A stretch of 64,000 nucleotides of DNA, taken from contig NZ_CP108088.1 in NCBI RefSeq assembly GCF_036192275.1, forward strand, positions 806,001-870,000. Reading direction: 5' to 3'. How positions within the stretch are numbered: position 1 is the stretch's first letter; the number at the start of each line of letters is the position of its first letter. The translations under genes were made by a program, and so were the position numbers. The DNA is from Streptomyces sp. NBC_00250. Its GTDB lineage: Bacteria > Actinomycetota > Actinomycetes > Streptomycetales > Streptomycetaceae. Of the stretch, positions 42,556-51,561 are shown piece by piece. The notes beneath the pieces are model-generated. The model did no database searches and was not told the DNA's origin. It saw only the letters and a program-made list of their open reading frames with translations.

Positions 42556-44028
42556 TCAGGCGGTGGCCTCCGAGGCGGCGCGCGGGGTGGCACCGGGCTC
42601 GGTGCCGGAACCGGACGCGTCGGAGGCGGCCGAGGCCGAGTGCCGGGCGGGGATCAGGGCCGCGACGGCGGCAGCGGCGAGTCCGACGCCGCAGCCGATG
42701 AGCATGGCGACGCGGAAGCCGTCCTCGGAGGGCAGTGCGTGACCGCCGAGGGTGGTGGTCATCTGGGCGAGGACGACACCGATCACGGCGGCCGAGACGG
42801 AGGTGCCGATGGATCGCATCAGGGTGTTGAAGCTGTTGGCCGACGCGGTCTCCTCCTGCGGGACCGCGCCCATGATGAGGGCCGGCATGGCCCCGTAGGC
42901 GAGTCCCACACCCGTGTTGCAGATGAGGGTCACGACGAGCAGACCCCAGGTGGTGCCCATCAGGGCGAGGGAGGATCCGTATCCGACGGCGATCACGAGG
43001 GCGCCGACGGAGAGCGTGACCTTGGGACCGCGGGCGGCCGAGAGCTTGGCGCCGAGCGGGGCCAGGACCATCATCATCAGACCCGCCGGGGCCATCCAGA
43101 GGCCCATGGCCATCATCGACTGGCCGAGTCCGTAGCCGGTCGCCTCGGGCAACTGGAAGAGCTGCGGGACGACCAGGGACTGCGCGTACATGGCGAATCC
43201 GACGAGGACCGACGCCATGTTGGTCATCAGGACGACCGGGCGGGCGGTGACGCGCAGGTCGACGAGGGGGTCGCGGGTACGCAGCTCCCACCGGCCCCAG
43301 GCGAGCAGGACGACCACCGCGACGGCGAAGAGGCCGAGGGTGGTGCCGCTGCCCCAGCCCCAGGTCGCGCCCTTGGAGACGGCGAGCAGCAGGGCGACGA
43401 GTCCGACGCCGAGGCCGAGCGCTCCTGGCACGTCGAAGCGGCCGGGGGCGGCGGCGCGCCGTCCCGCGGGGGCGACGCGCCAGATCAGGAGGCCCACCAC
43501 GACGCTGAGCGCGGCGGCGACCCAGAAGAGCACGCGCCAGCTGGCGTTCTCGGCGACGGCGGCGGAGAAGGGCAGGCCGAGGGCGCCGCCGACGCCCATG
43601 GAGGCGCTCATCAGGGCGATGGAGCCGCCGAGCTTCTCGGGCGGGAGGATGTCGCGGAGCAGGCTGATGCCGAGTGGTACGACGCCCATGCCGAGGCCCT
43701 GGAGGCCGCGTCCGACGATCATCGGGACGACGGAGGAGGCGAGCGCGCAGACCACCGAGCCGACGACGAGCGGGATCACGGAGACGAGCAGGACCCGCCG
43801 CTTGCCGAGGGTGTCGCCGAGCCGGCCGGCCACGGGGGTGGCGACGGCGCCCGCGAGCAGGGTGGCGGTGATCACCCAGGAGGCGTTGGACGCGCTGGTG
43901 TCGAGCAGCTTGGGGAGGTCACCGATGAGCGGCACCACCAGGGTCTGCATGAGTGCGGCCACGATGCCCGCGAGCGCGAGGACGCCGACGACGCCTCCGG
44001 GTCGGGCGTCGGGCTTGGAGCCGTCCAC
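42556..44028 (-). CDS. MFS drug-efflux transporter (DHA2, 14-helix)
   Basis: A 490-aa membrane protein of the EmrB/QacA-type DHA2 group. It has VAGRLGDTLGKRRVLL (motif A), GRGLQGLGMGVVPLG, and a late TASANSFNTLMRSIGTSVSAA that is typical of antiporters in this group. I chose the GTG at 44028, which has GGGAG six bases upstream; further upstream codons run into the divergent promoter. A MarR gene is divergent, with a 23-base operator between them, so this is a standard repressor-controlled multidrug exporter. Confidence 0.92.
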   Translation of the reverse strand: MDGSKPDARPGGVVGVLALAGIVAALMQTLVVPLIGDLPKLLDTSASNASWVITATLLAGAVATPVAGRLGDTLGKRRVLLVSVIPLVVGSVVCALASSVVPMIVGRGLQGLGMGVVPLGISLLRDILPPEKLGGSIALMSASMGVGGALGLPFSAAVAENASWRVLFWVAAALSVVVGLLIWRVAPAGRRAAAPGRFDVPGALGLGVGLVALLLAVSKGATWGWGSGTTLGLFAVAVVVLLAWGRWELRTRDPLVDLRVTARPVVLMTNMASVLVGFAMYAQSLVVPQLFQLPEATGYGLGQSMMAMGLWMAPAGLMMMVLAPLGAKLSAARGPKVTLSVGALVIAVGYGSSLALMGTTWGLLVVTLICNTGVGLAYGAMPALIMGAVPQEETASANSFNTLMRSIGTSVSAAVIGVVLAQMTTTLGGHALPSEDGFRVAMLIGCGVGLAAAAVAALIPARHSASAASDASGSGTEPGATPRAASEATA

Positions 44029-44069
44029 GAGTTCTCCCTCGATCGTCCACGGCGGTCGTCCGCCATGGG

Positions 44070-44092
44070 TCAATATGCATACTGCACATTGA
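44070..44092. promoter_or_regulatory. MarR operator between the divergent MFS and MarR genes
   Basis: TCAATATGCA-TAC-TGCACATTGA is an inverted repeat with 9 of 10 matching positions. A second, weaker pair of GCATG/CATGC half-sites lies at 44109-44127. The first is placed to block the MFS promoter, the second the MarR promoter. Confidence 0.75.
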
Positions 44093-44152
44093 TGGTCCCA
44101 TACACAAGGCATGCATGATGCACATGCGATCAGCACGAGGGACAATGGCCTC

Positions 44153-44620
44153 ATGGACAAGCCCGTGGACAAACCCCTTCACCTGGTCGAGTTCGAGACC
44201 ATGCTGCTCGGTCGGCACGCCCATCTGTACGCGCCCCGCTCCCGGGCCGCCGGCGGCCACCTGGACCGCAGCGCGTACGTCCTGCTGAGCCGCATCCGCA
44301 TGCACGGGCCGATGTCCATCGGGCAGCTCAGCGAGGCCTTCGGGCTCGACGCCTCCACGCTCAACCGGCAGACCGCGGCGATGCTGCGCGCCGGGGTCGT
44401 GGAGCGCATCCCCGACCCGCAGGGCGGGATCGCCCGCAAGTTCCGCATCACCGAGGAGGGCGAGCGACGCCTGGAGGCGGACCGGAGCTCGAACATCGAG
44501 GGACTCGACCGGGTCATGGAGCACTGGTCACCCGAGGACGTGGCCCGCTTCGCGGCCTTCCTCGAACGCTTCAACCGGGACATCGAGCGCCTGGAGGGAC
44601 GCCCCTGGCCGCGCCCCTGA
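44153..44620 (+). CDS. MarR-family regulator of the MFS exporter
   Basis: A 155-aa MarR repressor: LDRSAYVLLSRIRMHGPMSI, the recognition region LSEAFGLDASTLNRQTAAM, the wing DPQGGIARKFRITEEGERR, and a C-terminal dimer helix. The ATG at 44153 has GAGGGA about 11 bases upstream; an in-frame ATG at 44111 lies inside the operator region and is less likely. It is divergent from the DHA2 exporter, with a strong palindrome between them. Confidence 0.9.
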   Translation: MDKPVDKPLHLVEFETMLLGRHAHLYAPRSRAAGGHLDRSAYVLLSRIRMHGPMSIGQLSEAFGLDASTLNRQTAAMLRAGVVERIPDPQGGIARKFRITEEGERRLEADRSSNIEGLDRVMEHWSPEDVARFAAFLERFNRDIERLEGRPWPRP

Positions 44621-44676
44621 GGGGCCCCTGGAGCGACACCCCCGGCCGCACCCCTGAGGGGGCGTCACCGACCACT

Positions 44677-45039
44677 TCAGGCCGCCGCGCGAGCCCGGCG
44701 GTCCACCGTCGCGAGGGCGGTGTTGACCAGGGCCACGACGGCGAAGACGACCGCCCCGCCGTGCCGTCCCAGGGCATAGAGCGCGGCCGCGGCGGCGCCG
44801 AACACCAGCGCCTTCACGGCCAGCACACCCGCCACCGGTAGCCGCACCCGCGCCTTCGGGGCGGCGAAGAGCCCCCACAGGACGGCCGCCGCCGCGGGCG
44901 CGGCGACGGCGAGCAGGAGGCGCGGGGCCCAGGCCTCCACGCTCTCCCAGCCCCACCACGCGAGCAGGGCCAGCGCCGCCAACTCCAGGAGGAACGCCAG
45001 CCCTTCGTTGAGCACGTACAGGGGCATGGGGAGCTTCAT
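44677..45039 (-). CDS. DUF2568 (YrdB-like) small membrane protein
   Basis: A 120-aa protein with four predicted membrane helices. It begins LYVLNEGLAFLLELAALALLAWWG and contains WGLFAAPKARVRLP, the pattern of DUF2568. Function unknown. GAAGG lies about seven bases before the ATG at 45039. It appears monocistronic, upstream of and divergent from the amylase gene. Confidence 0.85.
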   Translation of the reverse strand: MKLPMPLYVLNEGLAFLLELAALALLAWWGWESVEAWAPRLLLAVAAPAAAAVLWGLFAAPKARVRLPVAGVLAVKALVFGAAAAALYALGRHGGAVVFAVVALVNTALATVDRRARAAA

Positions 45040-45159
45040 CGGATGCCTTCTTTCACCGGAGGCGCGATCAACAGAGGCGCCCACTTTTCCACATGTCCGT
45101 ACGTCCGCACTTCCGTCGAACCTCTTTACGCGGCAGTCGCGTGGCGATACGTTCCGGCC

Positions 45160-45205
45160 ACGCAAGATGTTTCTGCAAGTTTCCGAGAGCGTTTCCAAGA
45201 GGCTT
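45160..45205. promoter_or_regulatory. Candidate MalR-type site before the amylase gene
   Basis: The minus strand reads CTTGCAGAAACATCTTGCG, two CTTGC elements about a helical turn apart, followed by paired GTTTCC elements. CTTGCAG repeats are described in Streptomyces alpha-amylase promoters as maltose/glucose control sites. The similarity is by eye only. Confidence 0.45.
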
Positions 45206-45268
45206 CGATTCCCGTCCGCCCGGGGCAGAGGTCCACCCGGCGACGCACGGACCTGCCTGGAGATTCGG

Positions 45269-48200
45269 ATGACACGCACCCGCGGACTGACACCCCCTCA
45301 CAGACGGCTCCCCCTCCGGCCGTTGGCCGCCCTGGCGGTCGCCGCCGGCGTCCTCGGTCCGGTGACCGCACCGTCCGGCGGACCCTCTCCGGACGGCGAC
45401 CCGCGCACCGCCCCGGTCGCGGCCACCGCCGAGACCACGGCGACGGTCTTCTACTGGACGAAGACGAAGAACTGGGCGCAGTACAACCTCCATTGGGCAC
45501 CCGACGGAGGTTCCTGGACCACCGTCCCCGGCGTGGCCATGGAGGCCGCCTGTACCGACTGGGTGAAGAAGACCGTCACCCTCGGCACGGCGACCGGGCT
45601 CCAGGCCACCTTCAACAACGGCAGCGGGACCTGGGACAACAACGGCGGCAAGAACTACGCCCTGGGCACCGGCGCCATCACCGTCAAGGACGGGGTGATC
45701 GCCCACTCGGACCCCTGCGCCGGAACCGAACCCACGCCGACGCCGACCCCCACCGCGGGCGCCAAGGCCACCGTCTACTACTCGACCGAGGCCCTCGGCT
45801 GGTCGACCGCCAACATCCACTACCAGCCCGCGGGCGGCGCCTGGACCACCGTCCCCGGCGTCGGCATGCAGGCCGCCTGCACCGGCTGGTGGAAGCGGGA
45901 GGTCGACCTCGGGACGGCCACCTCGCTCAAGGCCGCCTTCAACAACGGCAACGGCACCTGGGACAACAACGGGGGCGCCGACTACGCCATCGGCGCGGGC
46001 GTCAGCACCGTACGGAACAACGCGGTGACGGCGAACGCGGCCGATCCGTGCGCCGCCGAAGTGCCCGACACCCAGGCCCCGACCGCCCCCACGAAGGTGA
46101 CCGCCGCGGCGGACGGCGTCTCGGTGCTGCTCACCTGGGACCCCGCCACCGACGACAAGGGCGTGACGAAGTACCAGGTCACCCGCGTCGGTGGCAGCGG
46201 CGGGACGGTCGTCACGGACGTCGGCTCCACCGTGTTCTCCGACACGGGCCTCGCCGAGCGGACCGCGTACACCTACACGGTGAAGGCCGTGGACGCGGCG
46301 GGCAACGTCTCCGCCGCCTCGGCGCCCGCGACCGCCACCACCGGGGACAAGCCGGCGAACCCCGGCACCGGCAAGCCGCTCGGCACCGACCCGCGCAAGG
46401 ACCCGATCTACTTCGTCCTGACCGCTCGCTTCTACGACGGCGACGCGTCGAACAACCGAGGCGGCAGCCAGCACACCAAGTCGGGCAACGCGGCCAACGA
46501 CGACCCCATGTTCCGGGGCGACTTCAAGGGTCTCGTCCAGAAGCTCGACTACGTCAAGGGCCTCGGCTTCTCGGCGATCTGGGTGACCCCGGTGGTCCTG
46601 AACCGGTCCGACTACGACTACCACGGGTACCACGGCTACGACTTCTACAAGGTCGACCCGCGCCTGGAGTCGGCCGGCGCCTCCTACCAGGACCTGATCG
46701 ACGCCGCCCACGCCAAGGGCATGAAGATCTACCAGGACGTCGTCTACAACCACTCCTCGCGCTGGGGCGCCAAGGGCCTGTTCACGCCCACCGTGTACGG
46801 CGTCCGGGACAGCCAGTGGAGCTGGTACTACGACGAGAAGCAGCCCGGCTTCGAGTACGACGGCCTGACGGTCGACGCCAAGTCCGGGAAGTCCTACTAC
46901 AACGGCGACCTGTGGTCGACGGCCGAGCCGGCCGGCAACACCTGCCTCAACTGGGGCAAGCCCACCGGCGGCAAGAGCGCCGAGGGCTACACCGTCTACA
47001 ACTGCCAGTGGCCGAGCCCGACGTCCGGGATGTTCCCGAAGGCGCTCTTCCACCAGTGCTGGATCGGCAACTGGGAGGGTGAGGACTCCCGTTCGTGCTG
47101 GCTGCACGAGGACCTCGCCGACTTCGACACCGAGAACCCGACCGTGCAGAACTACCTGATCGGCGCCTACGACAAGTACATCGACATGGGCGTCGACGGC
47201 TTCCGCGTGGACACGGCCGTGCACATCCCGCGCACCACCTGGAACCGCCGCTTCCTGCCCGCCATCCAGGAGCGGGTCACACAGAGCCACGGCGCCGAGG
47301 CCGCGAAGAACTTCTTCGTCTTCGGCGAGGTCGCGGCCTTCGTGAACGACAAGTGGAACCGCGGCTCGGTGAACCACTCGGCGCAGTTCTACACCTGGAA
47401 GGAGCGCAAGGAGTACGACGCCGACGACACCAAGGCCGCCCTGGAGATGTACGACTACGAGCAGCAGCAGGGCACCGGCAGCCAGCCCACCTCCACCAAC
47501 GCCTTCCTGAACGGGAACAGCTACCACACCCCCGACCACAGCCGCTTCTCCGGCATGAACGTCATCGACATGCGCATGCACATGAACTTCGGTGACGCGT
47601 CGAACGCCTTCTACAACGGCAAGGACTCGGACGACAGTTACAACGACGCCACGTACAACGTCGTCTACGTCGACAGCCACGACTACGGCCCCAACAAGTC
47701 GAGCGAGCGGTACACCGGCGGCACCGACGCCTGGGCGGAGAACATGTCCCTGATGTGGACCTTCCGCGGCATCCCGACGCTGTACTACGGCTCCGAGATC
47801 GAGTTCCAGAAGGGGAAGAAGATCGACTGCGGGCCGTCCTGCCCGCTCGCCACGACCGGCCGCGCGTACTTCGGCGACCACGTCGCCGGCAGCGTCACGG
47901 CCTCCGACTTCTCCCAGGTCTCCTCGGCCTCCGGGGCGGTCGCGACCACGCTGCAACAGCCCCTGGTGAAGCACGTGCAGCGGCTCAACCAGATCCGCCG
48001 CGCCATCCCCGCGCTCCAGACGGGGCAGTACTCCACGGAGGGCATCTCGGGCGGCATGGCGTTCAAGCGCCGCTACACCAGCGGGAGTACGGACAGCTTC
48101 GCCCTGGTCACGATCACGGGCGGCGCCACGTACACGAGCATCCCGAACGGCACGTACACCGACGCGGTCACCGGCGACGTGAAGACCGTCACCAACGGCA

Positions 48201-48295
48201 CGCTCTCGGTCGGCGCGCCGGGCAAGGGCAACCTTCGGGTGTACGTCCTGAACGGCCCCGGCAGGATCGGCGCCGCGGGCCCGTACCTGAAGTAG
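45269..48295 (+). CDS. Secreted GH13 alpha-amylase with two starch-binding-like modules
   Basis: A 1008-aa secreted amylolytic enzyme. A signal peptide (about 1-50) is followed by two homologous CBM25-like modules (about 55-140 and 165-250, each with TTVPGV, a W-pair and FNNGxGTWDNNGG). A fibronectin type III domain (about 265-360) and the GH13 barrel come next. Conserved regions are DVVYNH, DGFRVDTAVH (nucleophile D648), FGEVAAF (acid/base E687) and VDSHD (D805), so the triad is intact. A cysteine-rich insert sits at about 550-610, and a C-terminal beta domain ends the protein. TGGAG precedes the ATG. It should bind and cut starch or glycogen granules outside the cell. Confidence 0.93.
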   Translation: MTRTRGLTPPHRRLPLRPLAALAVAAGVLGPVTAPSGGPSPDGDPRTAPVAATAETTATVFYWTKTKNWAQYNLHWAPDGGSWTTVPGVAMEAACTDWVKKTVTLGTATGLQATFNNGSGTWDNNGGKNYALGTGAITVKDGVIAHSDPCAGTEPTPTPTPTAGAKATVYYSTEALGWSTANIHYQPAGGAWTTVPGVGMQAACTGWWKREVDLGTATSLKAAFNNGNGTWDNNGGADYAIGAGVSTVRNNAVTANAADPCAAEVPDTQAPTAPTKVTAAADGVSVLLTWDPATDDKGVTKYQVTRVGGSGGTVVTDVGSTVFSDTGLAERTAYTYTVKAVDAAGNVSAASAPATATTGDKPANPGTGKPLGTDPRKDPIYFVLTARFYDGDASNNRGGSQHTKSGNAANDDPMFRGDFKGLVQKLDYVKGLGFSAIWVTPVVLNRSDYDYHGYHGYDFYKVDPRLESAGASYQDLIDAAHAKGMKIYQDVVYNHSSRWGAKGLFTPTVYGVRDSQWSWYYDEKQPGFEYDGLTVDAKSGKSYYNGDLWSTAEPAGNTCLNWGKPTGGKSAEGYTVYNCQWPSPTSGMFPKALFHQCWIGNWEGEDSRSCWLHEDLADFDTENPTVQNYLIGAYDKYIDMGVDGFRVDTAVHIPRTTWNRRFLPAIQERVTQSHGAEAAKNFFVFGEVAAFVNDKWNRGSVNHSAQFYTWKERKEYDADDTKAALEMYDYEQQQGTGSQPTSTNAFLNGNSYHTPDHSRFSGMNVIDMRMHMNFGDASNAFYNGKDSDDSYNDATYNVVYVDSHDYGPNKSSERYTGGTDAWAENMSLMWTFRGIPTLYYGSEIEFQKGKKIDCGPSCPLATTGRAYFGDHVAGSVTASDFSQVSSASGAVATTLQQPLVKHVQRLNQIRRAIPALQTGQYSTEGISGGMAFKRRYTSGSTDSFALVTITGGATYTSIPNGTYTDAVTGDVKTVTNGTLSVGAPGKGNLRVYVLNGPGRIGAAGPYLK

Positions 48296-48313
48296 CCGGA
48301 ACGCCTGCGTCGC

Positions 48314-48343
48314 GGGGTGGTACGGGCCTGCCCGTACTACCCC
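48314..48343. terminator. Bidirectional terminator hairpin
   Basis: A 14-bp stem beginning GGGGTGGTACGGGC with one G-T wobble and a 2-base loop lies just after the amylase stop. It overlaps the last codons of the convergent TetR gene. Confidence 0.75.
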
Positions 48344-48960
48344 AACGGCGTGCGGTGCAGGGTGACGAGCAGGCGCCAGATCTGGTGGGCGATCCGGTCC
48401 GAGTCGCCCTCCACGAGGCCGTGCAGCCAGTCGGCGAGCACTCCGGCGAAGGTCGCGGCCACCGCCGAGGCGATCAGTTCCGGCTCGGGGGCCCCGGCCA
48501 GCCGGCGCTCGTGGAAGCTGCGGGCCCGCAGGTCCTCGTGGAGCACGAGACCGAGCGGTCCGCCACCGCCCGGGCGCAGCAGGGCGCGGTAGAGGCCCGC
48601 GTGCGGGGCGATCGCGGCGAGGAAGTCGAGCAGTGCGGGCGGCGGGGACGCCGGGTCGGGAGTGCCCCGCCAGGCGTGCAGGGCGTCCACCGCGTCCCGG
48701 ACCACGTCGGCGCAGGCGTCGACCGCGAGGGCATCCAGGTCGCTGTAATGGACGTAGAAGGTGGCGCGGCCGACGCCGGCCCGGCGTACGAGCGTGGCGA
48801 TGGTGACCTCGGCCAGCGGGCGCTCGGCGCACTCGTCGAAGAGTGCCTGGCGCAGTTTGCCGCGCGTCCTGGCCGCGCGGGGGTCGCCCGGCGTCGCGGC
48901 CACCGGCCCGGCCGCAGACCCGTTCACCGGCCCGTTCTTCGGTTCCCTCACCGGCTCCAC
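48337..48960 (-). CDS. TetR-family regulator
   Basis: A 207-aa TetR repressor. The helix-turn-helix lies at about residues 32-75 (LRQALFDECAERPLAEVTIA, then RAGVGRATFYVHYSDLDAL), followed by a ligand domain. The start is GTG 48960, lying inside the end of the upstream DUF1304 gene (13-base overlap), so the two are translationally coupled. Two tandem palindromes precede the operon and are the probable binding sites. Confidence 0.88.
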   Translation of the reverse strand: MEPVREPKNGPVNGSAAGPVAATPGDPRAARTRGKLRQALFDECAERPLAEVTIATLVRRAGVGRATFYVHYSDLDALAVDACADVVRDAVDALHAWRGTPDPASPPPALLDFLAAIAPHAGLYRALLRPGGGGPLGLVLHEDLRARSFHERRLAGAPEPELIASAVAATFAGVLADWLHGLVEGDSDRIAHQIWRLLVTLHRTPLG

Positions 48961-49331
48961 AATACGGCGCCGAGGGCGAGCGCCCCGGGGAGCGCCTGGG
49001 CGACCAGGATGCGGCGGTTGGCGGTGGCTCCGCCGTACAGACCGGCGATGACGACACAGCCGAGGAAGAAGACCTGGACCCGGAAGCCGGTCGGGTCGTC
49101 GGCGATCAGGCCCCAGACGAGTCCGGCGGCCAGGAAGCCGTTGTAGAGGCCCTGGTTCGCGGCGAGCGGCGCGGTCGCGCGGGCCATGTCGGCGTCGAAG
49201 CCCGAGAGGCCGCGCCCCGGCTTCTTCTCCCAGAGGAACATCTCCAGAACCAGGATGTACGCGTGCAGGGCGGCCACCAGGCCCACCAGCACGTTCGCCG
49301 TCGTCTCCACCGTCGTCTCCTCCGCATTCAT
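48948..49331 (-). CDS. DUF1304 small membrane protein
   Basis: A 127-aa protein with four predicted membrane helices: VLVGLVAALHAYILVLEMF, then NQGLYNGFLAAGLVWGL, FFLGCVVIAGLYGG, and a final helix. This is the DUF1304 pattern. The function of the family is unknown. The ATG at 49331 is preceded by GGGCGG. It forms an operon with the overlapping TetR gene and is controlled from two TGGAC/GTCCA operators, which suggests induction by a small molecule. Confidence 0.88.
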   Translation of the reverse strand: MNAEETTVETTANVLVGLVAALHAYILVLEMFLWEKKPGRGLSGFDADMARATAPLAANQGLYNGFLAAGLVWGLIADDPTGFRVQVFFLGCVVIAGLYGGATANRRILVAQALPGALALGAVLWSR

Positions 49332-49343
49332 CCGCCCAGATTT

Positions 49344-49380
49344 CCTGGACGGGTGTCCAGGATACATGGACGGCTGTCCA
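49344..49380. promoter_or_regulatory. Two tandem TetR-type operators
   Basis: CCTGGAC-GGGT-GTCCAGG (49344-49361) and TGGAC-GGCT-GTCCA (49367-49380) are two palindromes sharing the same core, about 21 bases apart. They lie upstream of the DUF1304/TetR operon. Two full turns of spacing suit cooperative TetR dimers. Confidence 0.8.
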
Positions 49381-49535
49381 GGAAATCCCCGCCCTCGGTC
49401 AACAGTGCGTAACGCGAACGGACTTCTCGTACGGAATGCTTCCCTCCGACTCACGACTCTGGGATCTTGCGTCCACCCCACACATCACACGGCCCGGCGG
49501 GCGCCACCCGCGCCACCGGGTCATCGGAGGACGCA

Positions 49536-51356
49536 TTGTTTTCCCTCATATCCAGCCGGTTGAGATCGTCGGCGATAGCCGTCGCGGCGCTCGGTACGAC
49601 CGTCGCGCTCGCCGCTCCCGCGGGATTCGCCCAGGCAGCACCGACCGACACGGCGCCCGTCGCGGCCCGTGCGGCGGGGGCGACGCACAGCACGACGACC
49701 ACGGCGGCGGCTCCGGCCGCATGGGCCGCGGGCACCCGCGCGTACCTGGTGATCACGGCTCCCGGCGGCACCTCGGCGGTCAGCGGCGCGGTCGCGAGCA
49801 ACGGCGGTTCGGTCTTCGCGACGTATGACGCGATCGGCGTGATCGTGGCGCACTCGACGTCCTCGTCGTTCGCCTCGGCGATGCGCACGGTCGGCGGCGT
49901 CCAGCAGGTCGGTGCGACCCGTACGTCCGACGTCCCCGCCGACGCCTACAACCCGGCGCTCCCGGCGAACCCCGCGCAGTCGGCCACCACGCTGACGGAG
50001 TCGAACCGCTGGGACATGACGCAGATCAAGGCCGAGCAGGCCTGGGCGGTCACCACCGGTTCGGCGACGGTGAAGGTCGGTGTCCTCGACACCGGCGTGG
50101 ACGACCAGCACCAGGACATCGCGCCCAACTTCAACGCCGCCGACTCGGCCTCCTGCGCCTACGGCAAGGCGGACACGCGCGCGGGCGCCTGGCGTGACGT
50201 CGGCACCCACGGCACGCACGTCGCGGGCACGATCGCGGCCGCCAAGAACGGCAAGGGCGTCATCGGCGTCGCGCCGGGCGTGAAGATCTCCTCCGTCCGC
50301 ATCGCGGAGCCGACCAGCAGCCTGTTCTTCGCGGAGAACACCGTCTGCGGCTTCATGTGGGCCGGTGACCACGGCTTCAAGGTCACCAACAACAGCTACT
50401 ACACGGACCCGTGGCAGTTCAACTGCCCGGACAACGTGGACCAGGCCGCCATCATCGAGGGTGTCCGCCGGGCACAGGTGTACGCCGAGGGCAAGGGTTC
50501 GCTCCAGGTGGCCGCCGCCGGCAACTCCAACTACGACCTGGCGAACAAGACGACCGACTCCGAGAGCCCCAACGACTCGACCCCGGTCACCCGCACCATC
50601 ACCAACGCCTGCATCGACATCCCGACCGAGCTGCCGGGCGTCGTGACGGTCGCCGCGCAGGCCAGCGGCGGCGCGAAGGCCTCGTACTCGAACTTCGGCA
50701 ACGGCGTCGTCGACATCGCCGCGCCGGGCGGTGACGGCTCCACCCAGGTGTACTCGACGCTGCCGGGCGGCAAGTACGGCAACATGAGCGGCACCTCGAT
50801 GGCCTCCCCGCACGTCACCGGCGTCGCCGCGCTGATCGCGAGCACCAACCCGACGTTCACCCCGGCGCAGATCCGGGACCAGCTGGGCGTCCAGGCCACG
50901 GACAGGGCCTGCCCCTCGGACACCCGCTGCAAGGGCACCGCGACCAAGAACGGCTTCTTCGGTGAGGGCGCGGTCGACGCCCTGAAGGCCGTCGGCGGCA
51001 GCACCCCGCCGCCCGGCGCGTACTTCGAGAACCTCACCGACGTCGCGATCGCGGACAACGCCACGGTGGAGAGCTCGATCACGGTCAGCGGCGTGACGGG
51101 CAACGCCCCGGCCACCCTCAAGGTGGGCGTGGACGTCAAGCACACCTACATCGGTGACCTGAAGGTCGATCTGGTGGCCCCGGACGGCACCGTGTACACG
51201 GTCCACAACCGGTCCGGCAGCGGCACGGACGACATCGTCCAGACGTTCACGGTCAACGCCTCGGCGGAGGTCGCGAACGGGGTCTGGAAGCTCCGCGTGA
51301 ACGACAACGCGAGCCAGGACACGGGCAAGATCGACGCCTGGAACCTGACCTTCTGA
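49536..51356 (+). CDS. Secreted subtilisin-like (S8) protease
   Basis: A 606-aa secreted serine protease. I chose TTG 49536 because GGAGG lies five bases upstream and the protein then begins with a normal signal peptide ending FAQAA. A pro-region (to about 160), including an AYLVITAPGG inhibitor-like strand, precedes the catalytic domain. D185 (VLDTGV), H225 (HGTHVAG) and S421 (GTSMASPHV) complete the triad, with AAAGNSN as the oxyanion site. The last 110 residues form a P/homoB (proprotein-convertase) domain (DVKHTYIGDLKVDLVAPDGT). A terminator follows. Confidence 0.93.
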   Translation: MFSLISSRLRSSAIAVAALGTTVALAAPAGFAQAAPTDTAPVAARAAGATHSTTTTAAAPAAWAAGTRAYLVITAPGGTSAVSGAVASNGGSVFATYDAIGVIVAHSTSSSFASAMRTVGGVQQVGATRTSDVPADAYNPALPANPAQSATTLTESNRWDMTQIKAEQAWAVTTGSATVKVGVLDTGVDDQHQDIAPNFNAADSASCAYGKADTRAGAWRDVGTHGTHVAGTIAAAKNGKGVIGVAPGVKISSVRIAEPTSSLFFAENTVCGFMWAGDHGFKVTNNSYYTDPWQFNCPDNVDQAAIIEGVRRAQVYAEGKGSLQVAAAGNSNYDLANKTTDSESPNDSTPVTRTITNACIDIPTELPGVVTVAAQASGGAKASYSNFGNGVVDIAAPGGDGSTQVYSTLPGGKYGNMSGTSMASPHVTGVAALIASTNPTFTPAQIRDQLGVQATDRACPSDTRCKGTATKNGFFGEGAVDALKAVGGSTPPPGAYFENLTDVAIADNATVESSITVSGVTGNAPATLKVGVDVKHTYIGDLKVDLVAPDGTVYTVHNRSGSGTDDIVQTFTVNASAEVANGVWKLRVNDNASQDTGKIDAWNLTF

Positions 51357-51387
51357 CGCTGAGGCGACGCCTTCACGCGACCCTGTG

Positions 51388-51420
51388 ACGGGGCCGGAGC
51401 CGACTGGGCTCCGGCCCCGT
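51388..51420 (+). terminator. Terminator after the S8 protease
   Basis: A perfect 14-bp stem (ACGGGGCCGGAGCC and its complement) with a 5-base loop lies 31 bases after the protease stop. Confidence 0.85.
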
Positions 51421-51487
51421 TCGCGTGCCCGCGGGAAGAAGTCCGTACCGAGGGGTAGGCCTGCCCCGGACCCTTGCTATACGTTCC

Positions 51488-51523
51488 GTCTAACAAGCTT
51501 GCTAGACGTGATGTCTAATAAGC
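51488..51523. promoter_or_regulatory. Overlapping inverted and direct operator repeats
   Basis: GTCTAACAAGC (51488-51498), its inverted copy GCTTGCTAGAC (51497-51507, one mismatch) and GTCTAATAAGC (51513-51523) lie 40-75 bases before the diiron oxygenase start. The arrangement suits a TetR-type regulator, but none is encoded next to it. Confidence 0.7.
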
Positions 51524-51561
51524 GTCCGAGCCGCCGATCGCGCGATCCAAGGAGCCGCACC

